Source of the DNA: Amorphoplanes friuliensis DSM 7358
GTDB taxonomy: Bacteria; Actinomycetota; Actinomycetes; Mycobacteriales; Micromonosporaceae
Length of the DNA: 64,000 bases
Direction of reading: 5' to 3'
NCBI RefSeq assembly: GCF_000494755.1
Contig: NC_022657.1
Location: forward strand, 5,432,001 to 5,496,000
In this document: piece after piece, positions 27,129 through 35,149 of the stretch
Numbering within the stretch: position 1 is the first letter of the stretch
How the letters are laid out: each line of letters begins with the position of its first letter
Made by a program: the position numbers and the translations under genes
The notes under the pieces: generated by a model
What the model was told of the DNA's origin: nothing
The model's input: the letters and a program-made list of their open reading frames with translations, nothing else
Database searches by the model: none

Positions 27129-28880
27129 GTGCACCCGGTGTCCAGCATCCTCTCGCAGCGTGACCTGGAGTTCCTGCTCTACGAGTGGCTCGACGTCGAG
27201 GCGCTGACCTCGCGGCCTCGGTTCGCCGAGCACTCCCGGGAGACGTTCGACGCGTTCCTGCAGGTCTCCGCGCAGATCGCCGAGCGTGAGTTCGCCACGC
27301 ACAACAGGCGCAACGACGCCGAGGAGCCCCGCTTCGACGGCGAACGGGTGCACCTGATCCCCGAGGTCAAGGCGGCGCTGACCACGTTCAACGCCTCGGG
27401 ACTGCTGGCCGGCTCGCTGGACGAGGAGGTCGGCGGCATGCAGTTGCCGCACGTCGTCCACCGGGCGTGTTTCGCGTGGTTCCAGGCAGCCAACATCGCC
27501 ACCTCGGCGTACCCGTTGCTGACCATGGCGAACGCTCACCTGCTGCTGACCCACGCGGCCCAGGAGCACATCGACCGGTTTGTCGGTCCGATGCTCGAGG
27601 GCCGGTTCACCGGCACGATGTGCCTGTCCGAACCGCAGGCGGGCTCCTCGCTGAGCGACGTCACCACCCGCGCGGTCCCCGCCGGCGACGGCACCTACCG
27701 CGTCACCGGCAGCAAGATGTGGATCTCGGGCGGTGACCACGAGCTGACCGAGACGATCGTGCACCTGGTGCTGGCCCGGGTCGCCGGTGCGCCCGCCGGG
27801 GTCAAGGGCCTGTCGCTCTTCATCGTCCCGAAACACCTGGTCGGCGCGGACGGCGTGGTGGGCGAGCGCAACAACGTCGACCTCGCGGGCCTGAACCACA
27901 AGATGGGCTTCCGCGGCACGACCAACGCCGTGCTGGCGTTCAGCGAGAGCGAGGGGTACCTCGTCGGCGAGGAGGGCCGCGGGCTCGCGTACATGTTCCA
28001 GATGATGAACGAGGCACGCATCGGCGTCGGCGCGGGTGCGGTGGCGCTCGGTTACACCGGCTACCTGCACGCGCTCGCGTACGCCCGGGAGCGGCTCCAG
28101 GGCCGCCCGGTAGCCGGCAAGGACCCCCTCGCGCCGCCCGTCCCGATCATCCGGCACCCCGACGTCCGCCGTTTGCTCCTGGCGTCCAAGACCTACGTCG
28201 AGGGTGCCCTCGCCCTCATCCTGTACGCGTCCAAGCTCGTCGACGAGAAGGAGACCGGCAACGCCGCCGAGGCCGGGCTGCTCCTGGACGTGCTGACACC
28301 GATCACCAAGGCCTGGCCGTCGCAGTGGTGCCTGAAGGCGAACGACCACGCCATCCAGGTGCACGGCGGGTACGGCTACACGCGCGAGTACCCGGTCGAG
28401 CAGTTCTACCGCGACAACCGCCTGAACCCGATCCACGAGGGCACCGACGGCATCCAGGGCCTCGACCTGCTGGGCCGCAAGGTCGTCATGCGCGACGGCG
28501 CGGGCCTGACCCTGCTGGTCCGCACGATCCGCGAGTCGGCCGCAAAAGCCCCCGCCGACCTGGCCTGGATGGCCGAGCTCCTCGAGGCCGGCTGCCAACG
28601 CCTGATCGAGGTCACCGGCAAGCTGTGGGCCGACGCCGACCCGACGTCCGCCCTGGCCAACTCCACGGCGTACCTCGACGCGACCGGCCACCTGGTCATC
28701 GCCTGGATGTGGCTCGAGCAGGCCACCGCCGCCGCGGGCAAGGAGGGCGCCTTCTACGACGGCAAACGCCTCGCGGCCCGGTACTTCTTCACCCACGAGC
28801 TGCCCCGCACGACCACCTGGTTCGACCTGCTGGAGAGCGGGGACACGCTGCTCGCCGACCTGGACGACGAGTGTCTGTAG
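27129..28880 (+). CDS. Acyl-CoA dehydrogenase (large FadE type)
   Basis: The 583-residue flavoenzyme should catalyse the first, FAD-dependent step of beta-oxidation, making trans-2-enoyl-CoA. It contains the mid-domain GTMCLSEPQAGSSLSDV.TRAV, GSKMWISGG, NHKMGFRGTTN, the C-domain IQVHGGYGYTREYPVEQFYRDNR and NPIHEGTDGIQGLDLLGRK, where HEGT holds the likely catalytic Glu. The extra C-terminal 100 residues and the length resemble the FadE5-like group with a C-terminal helical extension. The GTG start at 27129 begins V-H-P-V-S-S-I. The glycerophosphodiesterase gene starts inside its last codons (10-bp overlap), so both are likely cotranscribed. Chain-length preference is unknown. Confidence 0.93.
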   Translation: MHPVSSILSQRDLEFLLYEWLDVEALTSRPRFAEHSRETFDAFLQVSAQIAEREFATHNRRNDAEEPRFDGERVHLIPEVKAALTTFNASGLLAGSLDEEVGGMQLPHVVHRACFAWFQAANIATSAYPLLTMANAHLLLTHAAQEHIDRFVGPMLEGRFTGTMCLSEPQAGSSLSDVTTRAVPAGDGTYRVTGSKMWISGGDHELTETIVHLVLARVAGAPAGVKGLSLFIVPKHLVGADGVVGERNNVDLAGLNHKMGFRGTTNAVLAFSESEGYLVGEEGRGLAYMFQMMNEARIGVGAGAVALGYTGYLHALAYARERLQGRPVAGKDPLAPPVPIIRHPDVRRLLLASKTYVEGALALILYASKLVDEKETGNAAEAGLLLDVLTPITKAWPSQWCLKANDHAIQVHGGYGYTREYPVEQFYRDNRLNPIHEGTDGIQGLDLLGRKVVMRDGAGLTLLVRTIRESAAKAPADLAWMAELLEAGCQRLIEVTGKLWADADPTSALANSTAYLDATGHLVIAWMWLEQATAAAGKEGAFYDGKRLAARYFFTHELPRTTTWFDLLESGDTLLADLDDECL

Positions 28881-29647
28881 GGCTCCGCTTCCCCTACCTC
28901 GACTCCCCCGCCCCGCTGGCCTTCGCCCACCGCGGCGGCGCGGCGGAGGGAGACGAGAACACCGCCGAGGCGTTCGGCCGCGCGGTCGCCCTCGGTTACC
29001 GGTACGTGGAGACCGACGTCCACGCCACCGCGGACGGCGTCCCGGTGGTCTTCCACGACCGCACCCTCGAACGCCTCACCGGCACCGAGGGCACCATCGC
29101 CGCCCTGCGCTGGTCCGACCTCGCCACCCTGCGCGTCGGCGGCGCGGGCGCGGTCCCCCGCCTCGACGACGTCCTGGCGGCCTGGCCGCAGATCCGCTTC
29201 AACATCGACGTCAAGTCCGAGGCCGCCGTCGCCCCCACCGTCGAGGCGATCCACCACGCGGGCGCCAGCGGCCGCGTCCTGCTGGCCTCCTTCAGCGACG
29301 CCCGCCTGACCCGTCTCCGCCGCCTGGCCGGCCCGTCCGTCGCCACCTCCCTCGGCCGCGGCGAGGTGGCCCGCCTGCGCATCTCGTCCCTGACCGGCAC
29401 CCGCCTGCGCCTGCCCCCGTCCGCGGTGGCGGCGCAGGTCCCGGTCCGCCACGGCCGCCTGACCATCGTCGACCGCCGTTTCCTGTCCCGCACCCACCGC
29501 CTGGGCCTCCAGGTCCACGTCTGGACCATTGACGACCCGGCCGAGATGCACGCACTTCTGGACCTCGGCGTCGACGGCATCATGACCGACCGCACCCAGA
29601 CCCTCCGCGACGTCTACACCGCCCGCGGCCTCTGGCCCGAGCCCTGA
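28871..29647 (+). CDS. Glycerophosphodiester phosphodiesterase
   Basis: This 258-residue TIM-barrel enzyme hydrolyses glycerophosphodiesters to sn-glycerol 3-phosphate and an alcohol. It shows the family pattern: AFAHRGGAAEGDENTAEAF (catalytic His, residues about 17-35), YVETDVHATADGVPVVFHDRTLERLT (Glu, Asp and second His) and NIDVKSE, then VHVWTIDDPAEMHALLDLGVDGIMTD at the end. No signal peptide is seen, so it is a cytoplasmic UgpQ-like type. GTG 28871 overlaps the end of the acyl-CoA dehydrogenase gene by 10 bp, indicating translational coupling; both act on lipid breakdown products. Confidence 0.92.
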   Translation: MSVGLRFPYLDSPAPLAFAHRGGAAEGDENTAEAFGRAVALGYRYVETDVHATADGVPVVFHDRTLERLTGTEGTIAALRWSDLATLRVGGAGAVPRLDDVLAAWPQIRFNIDVKSEAAVAPTVEAIHHAGASGRVLLASFSDARLTRLRRLAGPSVATSLGRGEVARLRISSLTGTRLRLPPSAVAAQVPVRHGRLTIVDRRFLSRTHRLGLQVHVWTIDDPAEMHALLDLGVDGIMTDRTQTLRDVYTARGLWPEP

Positions 29648-29683
29648 GCATCAGCCGCGACCCTCGAGCAGCGTTCCCGGGGA

Positions 29684-29756
29684 CGGTGATGGCTTCGCCG
29701 CCGTCAGCCACGAGCACCGCAAGGTCGACCGCAACGCGGCCGGGTTCGTGCGTTGG
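29684..29756 (-). pseudogene. Degenerate IS1380-type transposase fragment
   Basis: Read leftward, this short stretch encodes THEPGRVAVDLAVLVADGGE, which resembles the N-terminal segment of IS1380-family transposases (a DPG..LLDLAV..ADGG-like pattern from memory). Nothing on either side continues the protein and no terminal repeats are visible. It lies in the 123-bp gap next to a lower-GC gene, fitting a scar of past transposition. The match is short, so confidence is limited. Confidence 0.4.
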
Positions 29757-29770
29757 CCGGCGCCGGCGCG

Positions 29771-30919
29771 TCACTTCACGGGCACTTTCATCTTGAACAG
29801 TTTTTCCGCATTTCTGAAAGCGATTTTTTCCTTGTCCTCGCGCGGCAGATCGACTCCGCGGAACCAGTCGGTCTGCGCCTTGATGTCCGCGAACGGGTAG
29901 TCGGTTGCGAACATCACCCGATCCACGCTGATGAACTTCAGCAGGAGCTGGAGCAGTTCGGTCTGCGGGAATGCGCTGGTGGTGACCCAGAAGTTGTCCT
30001 GGAAGTATTGCCCGAAGGGCTTCTCGAGCGAGTTTTCGGTCGGCTCGCCCATGTCATTGATGATCCGCTGGTGGTAGAACGGAAGACCTTCACCCATGTG
30101 GCCGATGATGACTTTCAGTTTGGGGAATCTGTCGAAAACCCCGTACGTGATCATCCGAATGCATTGGGTCAGCACCTCCTGGTGCCAGCCATATCCGGAC
30201 CCGCTGAAAATGTAGTCCTGGAACTCTTCCGTGTATTCAGATCGCGTGGTGCTGTAGTAGATCTTGAAGATCTCGTCAGCGGGATAGCCGGGATGCAGGT
30301 AGATCGGCACATCGAGAGCAACGGCACGTGCCAGCACAGGCTCGAAGTCGGGATGATCGAGATACTTCTTCGCGATGTGTCCGTTGGTCAGTGCGCCCAG
30401 GAAGCCATCCTCCCGAACCGATCGTTCCAGTTCGTCCGCCGCCGCCTCCGGGCTCCGCAGGGGCAAGGTGGCGAAGGCCTTGAAGCGGCCCGGATACTTG
30501 GCGATCGGCCCGTCCACGAGTTGCCGGTTGAGACGATAGGCAAGGTCGATGCCTTTCTGCCCAGGGACATTTTGTACGGACGGTGTATGAGCAGAGAGGA
30601 TCTGAACGTTGAGTCCCCCCGCGTCCATGTCGCCGATGCGGCGTTGACCCAGATCCGAAAGACCAATTTCTTCGAGGAACGCTATGTGATCCTCGTTGAT
30701 CGAGTTCAGCTTCAACAACGTGGGAGTCGAAAATGTCTCCTCCGTACCCATGAAGGGCAGGTCCCGGTCTCGCAATGCAATATCCGGAGCCTTGTCCGGA
30801 GTCTTGGCCGGAGTATCGTCCTCGTCCGCTGCCGAGACGGCGGCATACGCGGACAAGCCGGCACCAGCACCAAGTGCCGTGGCAGCGGCCAGAAAGCCGC
30901 GACGTCCCATGGACTTCAT
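29771..30919 (-). CDS. Tat-exported amidohydrolase of the decarboxylase-like (amidohydrolase 2) family
   Basis: The 382-residue protein starts with a twin-arginine signal (MKSMGRRGFLAAATALGAGAG). The mature part is an amidohydrolase-2 barrel like gamma-resorcylate or 5-carboxyvanillate decarboxylases. The first metal-ligand segment is MGTEETFSTP (compare EEHF or EEAF), followed by IYLHPGYP (His), VIIGHMGEGLPFYHQR (His, Glu) and FATDYPF (Asp). These enzymes use a divalent metal to decarboxylate phenolic acids or hydrolyse related bonds. Export by Tat is odd for the family. Codon use is visibly less GC-rich than the neighbours and a transposase remnant lies next to it, suggesting transfer. Start 30919 has AAGAGAG upstream. 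Confidence 0.82.
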   Translation of the reverse strand: MKSMGRRGFLAAATALGAGAGLSAYAAVSAADEDDTPAKTPDKAPDIALRDRDLPFMGTEETFSTPTLLKLNSINEDHIAFLEEIGLSDLGQRRIGDMDAGGLNVQILSAHTPSVQNVPGQKGIDLAYRLNRQLVDGPIAKYPGRFKAFATLPLRSPEAAADELERSVREDGFLGALTNGHIAKKYLDHPDFEPVLARAVALDVPIYLHPGYPADEIFKIYYSTTRSEYTEEFQDYIFSGSGYGWHQEVLTQCIRMITYGVFDRFPKLKVIIGHMGEGLPFYHQRIINDMGEPTENSLEKPFGQYFQDNFWVTTSAFPQTELLQLLLKFISVDRVMFATDYPFADIKAQTDWFRGVDLPREDKEKIAFRNAEKLFKMKVPVK

Positions 30920-31440
30920 GTCAATCTCTCTTCAGCTGTTTGTGTGGTGTGTATCCGTCTGTTCGTTACCAGGCGGGCCCAGGTGTCCGCCCACGCCGCG
31001 TCCACCCTTCGACCTCGGCGCCGGCTGCGCCTGGCGTTGCATTGGCGGACGTCAGTACCTCCTCCGCACGACTTGCCTCGTTCGCCTGACGCCTATTTCG
31101 TACCGAGCGAATCTGAGACAACCGTTAAAAAGGCTCCTGAGTGATGTCTCGTAACTCGGTGCGGGCGCCCGCCGGGCAAACGGGTGGTCAGCCGGCCAGA
31201 GCCACGTTGCCCAGATGGGCGATGCCTGACGGTGACCGCGAGCGTGCGCCCGGCGCGGCGGTCACTCTGAGATCGCCGTGGTGGCCGCCGGCGGCCATCA
31301 CGTCGCGCCCGGCGCGGTAAGGCGTCTCAGCGGTCCGGACAACTACGCCCACGCCGCTGCCAGGCTGCGATGGCCGCGGACGTCTGCACACAACACCACC
31401 GCCCAAGGCTGCTCCAGGGCGACGGAAGGAAACGGGAGCA
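30920..31440. other. Gene-free interval
   Basis: About 520 bp between divergent genes. I see no convincing coding frame; the short leftward frame at 31188-31406 has no recognisable product and poor codon pattern. The part at 31080-31140 is AT-richer and may hold the promoter of the leftward amidohydrolase, but I could not find a good hexamer pair there. Confidence 0.5.
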
Positions 31441-31469
31441 TTGACGGGCTGTAACGCATCGATGATAAT
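31441..31469 (+). promoter_or_regulatory. Sigma-70-like promoter of the arabinan operon
   Basis: TTGACG (31441-31446) and GATAAT (31464-31469) are separated by 17 bp. This is near-consensus for the housekeeping sigma factor. The predicted start of transcription is about 31476, so the adjacent repressor palindrome at 31479-31494 would cover the start region. Confidence 0.7.
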
Positions 31470-31478
31470 CGTTGTTTG

Positions 31479-31494
31479 TTGTTAACGTTCACAA
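31479..31494. promoter_or_regulatory. LacI-type operator before the GH51 gene
   Basis: TTGTTAACGTTCACAA is a 16-bp palindrome around AACGTT with one mismatched pair. The central CG and the half-site pattern are typical of LacI-family operators. Its place just after the -10 predicts repression by blocking initiation. No LacI gene is adjacent, so the repressor is encoded elsewhere. Confidence 0.65.
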
Positions 31495-31519
31495 TGCTGT
31501 TGGCTGCTGGAGGACAAGG

Positions 31520-34045
31520 ATGTCCCCGTCACGGGCTTTGTTCGGGCTCACTGCCGTCACCGTGCTCCTCGTCGGGCTCGGTGGTGCTGCGCCGGTGTTC
31601 GCGGAGGCTGCGCCGGATTACACGATCACTGTGGAGCCGGGTGCGCGCGGGCCGGAGATCAACGAGGCCATGTACGGCGTGTTCTTCGAGGACATCAACT
31701 TCGGGGCTGACGGCGGGCTTTATCCGGAGCTGGTGCGCAACCGGTCGTTCGAGTTCCTGCCTGCGGACAACGCGGCGTACACGGGACTGACCGCGTGGAC
31801 GCCCAGCAGCGTGGGCGGCGGGGCCGGCGAGGCGTCCACGGTGAACGACGACGCGCGGCTGAACGAGCGCAACCGGACCTATCTGAAGCTCGATCTCGAC
31901 AATCCGGCGGGCGGGCGCTTCGGGGTGACGAACGACGGCTGGAACACCGGTTTTGCGGTCGAGCGCGGCAAGACGTACGACTTCTCGGTGTGGGCGCGCA
32001 GCGATGCTGCGGGTGGTACACCGATCTCGGTCGTGGCTGCGGATGCGGGTGGTGAAGCATGGGCGAAGCCCTCGGCACTGACTGCGCGGGGTGATCGGTG
32101 GACCCGTTATTCCGTACCGGTGAAGGCGACCAGGACCACCGATCGGGGCCGGCTCGCGGTCCTGGCCGGAGGGACCGGGACCTTGCGGCTCGACATGGTT
32201 TCGCTGCTGCCGCGGGACACCTACCGGGGCCATGGCCTGCGGCGGGACCTCGCCGAGAAGGTCGCGGCGCTCGAGCCCGGTTTTGTGCGCTTTCCCGGCG
32301 GTTGTCTGGTCAACACCGGCAGCCACGAGGCCTACGACGCGGCGTCGGATTTCCCGCGGGCGCGGTCCTATCAGTGGAAGGACACGGTCGGGCCGGTCGA
32401 GACGCGGGCGACGAACACCAACTTCTGGGGTTACAACCAGTCCTACGGGCTCGGTTACTACGAGTACTTCCAGTTCTCGGAGGACCTCGGCGCGATGCCG
32501 TTGCCGGTGGTGCCCGCGCTGGTCACGGGGTGCGGGCAGAACCGTGCCACCGACGACCCTGAGCTGCTGCAACGGCACATCCAGGACACGCTCGACCTGA
32601 TCGAGTTCGCGAACGGGCCGGTCACGTCGACGTGGGGCAAGCTGCGCCGGGACATGGGACATCCGCGGCCGTTCGGGCTGACGCACGTCGCTGTCGGTAA
32701 CGAGGAGAACCTGCCCGACGCCTACTTCGCGAACTTCCTGAAGTTCCGGGAGGCGATCGCTGCGAAATATCCGGGCATCACGGTCGTCAGCAACTCCGGC
32801 CCGGACGATCAGGGTGCGACCTTCGACAGCCTGTGGGCCAAGAACAGAGCGGCCGGGGTCGCGATGGTTGACGAGCACTACTACAACAGCCCGGCGTGGT
32901 TCCTCGGCAACAACAAACGCTACGACACGTACGACCGCAGTGGCCCGAAGGTCTTCCTCGGCGAGTACGCGTCGCTGGACAACAAACTCGTCAACTCGCT
33001 GGCCGAGGCGTCCTACATGACCGGTCTCGAACGCAACGCCGACGTGGTCAGGATGGCCTCGTACGCGCCGCTGTTCGCCAACGTCGACCACGTCCAGTGG
33101 CGGCCCGACCTGATCTGGTTCGACAACGACGAGTCGTGGGGCTCGACCAGCTACCAGGTGCAGAAACTCTTCATGACCAACGTCGGCGACCGGGTCGTGC
33201 CCAGCCGCGCGACCGGCCGTGTCATCCAGCCGAAGCCGATCACCGGCGCGGTCGGCCTCTCGACCTGGGCCACCGCGGCGGCCTACGACGACGTCCGCGT
33301 GACCAGCCCCGGCGGCGCGGTCCTGTTCAGCGACGACTTCTCGGACGGCGCCGGGCAGTGGACACCCGTCGAGCCCCGCGGCGCGTGGTCGGTCGTCGAC
33401 GGCGCGTACCGGCAGATTGACACCGCCGCGCTGGACACCCTGGTCAAGGCCGGGAACATCACCGCCACCGACTACGACCTGACGCTGAAGGCGACCAAAC
33501 AGTCCGGCGCCGAGGGCTTCCTCGTCGCGTTCGGGGTCCAGGACTCCGGCGAGCTCTACTGGTGGAATCTCGGCGGCTGGAACAACACCCAGCACGCGAT
33601 CCAGAAGGGCGCCGGCGGCAGCAAGGAGATCGTTCTGGCCAAGCCCGGCAGCATCACGGCCGGACAGACCTACAACATCAAGATCGAGGTACGCGGTACG
33701 ACCGTGCGGCTGTTCCTCGACGGCGCCGAGTGGGGCAGCTTCACCGACGATCAGGTGACCGAGCCGTTCGCGCAGGTCATCACGCACGACGACCGCACCG
33801 GCGAGCTGATCGTCAAGGTCGTGAACGCGCAGGACACCCCGGCCGTGACCACGGTCGACCTCGCCGGGCGGAAGGTCGCGAGCCGCGGCCGGATGACGGT
33901 GATCACCGGCGACCCGCAGGAGCAGAACACCCGCACCGCCGAGCCGATCCAGCCCGTCACCACGACCGTCACCGGTCTCGGTTCGACGTTCACCAGGACG
34001 TTCGCCCCGAACTCCGTCACGTTCCTGCGCCTCGAGACCAAGTGA
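31520..34045 (+). CDS. Secreted alpha-L-arabinofuranosidase, GH51, multidomain
   Basis: The 841-residue enzyme should release terminal arabinofuranose from arabinan, arabinoxylan or arabinogalactan outside the cell. A Sec signal covers residues 1-30. The GH51 catalytic part starts at MYGVFFEDINFGADGGLYPE, is interrupted by a carbohydrate-binding-like module (about 85-230), and has the acid/base E395 in VGNEEN and nucleophile E482 in FLGEYA. A jelly-roll insert follows at about 610-760 (VLFSDDFSDGAGQW...). ATG 31520 is chosen because GGAGG sits 6 nt upstream, although the frame opens earlier. The GH43 gene follows by 8 bp, forming an operon under a LacI-type operator. Confidence 0.92.
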   Translation: MSPSRALFGLTAVTVLLVGLGGAAPVFAEAAPDYTITVEPGARGPEINEAMYGVFFEDINFGADGGLYPELVRNRSFEFLPADNAAYTGLTAWTPSSVGGGAGEASTVNDDARLNERNRTYLKLDLDNPAGGRFGVTNDGWNTGFAVERGKTYDFSVWARSDAAGGTPISVVAADAGGEAWAKPSALTARGDRWTRYSVPVKATRTTDRGRLAVLAGGTGTLRLDMVSLLPRDTYRGHGLRRDLAEKVAALEPGFVRFPGGCLVNTGSHEAYDAASDFPRARSYQWKDTVGPVETRATNTNFWGYNQSYGLGYYEYFQFSEDLGAMPLPVVPALVTGCGQNRATDDPELLQRHIQDTLDLIEFANGPVTSTWGKLRRDMGHPRPFGLTHVAVGNEENLPDAYFANFLKFREAIAAKYPGITVVSNSGPDDQGATFDSLWAKNRAAGVAMVDEHYYNSPAWFLGNNKRYDTYDRSGPKVFLGEYASLDNKLVNSLAEASYMTGLERNADVVRMASYAPLFANVDHVQWRPDLIWFDNDESWGSTSYQVQKLFMTNVGDRVVPSRATGRVIQPKPITGAVGLSTWATAAAYDDVRVTSPGGAVLFSDDFSDGAGQWTPVEPRGAWSVVDGAYRQIDTAALDTLVKAGNITATDYDLTLKATKQSGAEGFLVAFGVQDSGELYWWNLGGWNNTQHAIQKGAGGSKEIVLAKPGSITAGQTYNIKIEVRGTTVRLFLDGAEWGSFTDDQVTEPFAQVITHDDRTGELIVKVVNAQDTPAVTTVDLAGRKVASRGRMTVITGDPQEQNTRTAEPIQPVTTTVTGLGSTFTRTFAPNSVTFLRLETK

Positions 34046-34053
34046 GGGAACCC

Positions 34054-35055
34054 ATGATGATCAGCCGCCGTACGCTGCTCAGCGGGAGCCTGGCCATGGC
34101 CCTCGTCCCGCCCGGGCCGAAACTCGCCGCAGGTCCGTTGATCGAGCAGCGGGCCGACCCGTTCATCACGCCGCGGATCAAGGGCAGGTACTACTTCACG
34201 GGCTCGGTGCCGGAGTACGACCGTGTGGTCGTACGGGGAGCCTCCACGATCTCGGGGCTGACGACCGCGACCGAATCGGTGGTCTGGCGGCGGCCGGCCA
34301 CCGGCCCGATGGGCGGGCACATCTGGGCGCCGGAGCTGCACCGCATCGACGGCCGCTGGTACATCTACTTCGCCGCCGGCGACTCCGACGACGTGTTCCG
34401 CATCCGGATGTACGTCCTCGAGTCACCGCTGGCCGACCCCACCGACCCGGCCGGCTGGACCCTGCGCGGCCGGATCACGACCGAGTGGGACAGCTTCGCC
34501 CTGGACGCGACCACGTTCGCGCACCGCGGCCGCCGCTACCTGGTGTGGGCGCAGAGCGAGCCGGAGATCGCGGTCAACTCCAGCCTCTACATCGCCGAGA
34601 TGAGCTCACCGTGGGCGCTGAGGAGCAAGCCGACACGGATCGCCACGCCGACGAGGAGCTGGGAGATCCAGGGCTACCGCGTCAACGAGGGGCCGGCGGT
34701 GCTGATCCGCAACGGGCGAATGTTCGTCACGTTCTCCGCCAGCGCCACCGACGCGCGCTACTGCCTCGGCCTGCTGACCGCCGACGCCCGCGCCGACCTG
34801 CTCGCCCCCTCGTCCTGGGCGAAGACCCCCGACCCCGTTTTCACCACGAACGCGCAGACCGGGCAGTACGGGCCCGGTCACAACAGCTTCACCGTGGCCG
34901 AGGACGGGGTCACCGACCTGCTGGTCTACCACGCCCGCGACTACCGGGACATCGTCGGCGACCCGCTGTACGACCCCAACCGGCACACGCGGGTCCAGCC
35001 GTTCACGTGGAACGCCGACGGGACGCCGCGGTTCGGCGTACCGGGAGGGGCGTGA
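34054..35055 (+). CDS. Glycoside hydrolase family 43 arabinosidase-like protein
   Basis: The 333-residue product is a five-bladed beta-propeller GH43-type enzyme. The three acidic residues expected for the family appear in QRADPFI (base Asp), FALDATTF (pKa-modulating Asp) and VNEGPAVL (acid Glu). GGHIWAPELHRIDGRWYIYFAAG is the classic blade motif. The N terminus (MMISRRTLLSGSLAMALVPPGP) is a Tat-like signal, so it is probably exported. It likely removes arabinose or xylose side chains or cuts arabinan together with the GH51 enzyme encoded just upstream; GAGGGAA is the ribosome-binding site. Substrate is inferred from the pair. Confidence 0.88.
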   Translation: MMISRRTLLSGSLAMALVPPGPKLAAGPLIEQRADPFITPRIKGRYYFTGSVPEYDRVVVRGASTISGLTTATESVVWRRPATGPMGGHIWAPELHRIDGRWYIYFAAGDSDDVFRIRMYVLESPLADPTDPAGWTLRGRITTEWDSFALDATTFAHRGRRYLVWAQSEPEIAVNSSLYIAEMSSPWALRSKPTRIATPTRSWEIQGYRVNEGPAVLIRNGRMFVTFSASATDARYCLGLLTADARADLLAPSSWAKTPDPVFTTNAQTGQYGPGHNSFTVAEDGVTDLLVYHARDYRDIVGDPLYDPNRHTRVQPFTWNADGTPRFGVPGGA

Positions 35056-35149
35056 CGGGCAACGCCCCGGTGTTCCTCGTCGCTTGCCGGGTCGCTGCGG
35101 GATACTTCATGACGTAGGGATTTCGACGTCGACGCGGAAGAGCCTCACC

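Noticed and set aside
31188..31406. A 72-codon leftward ORF in the gene-free interval
   Set aside because: No recognisable motif, no ribosome-binding site and codon pattern like non-coding DNA.
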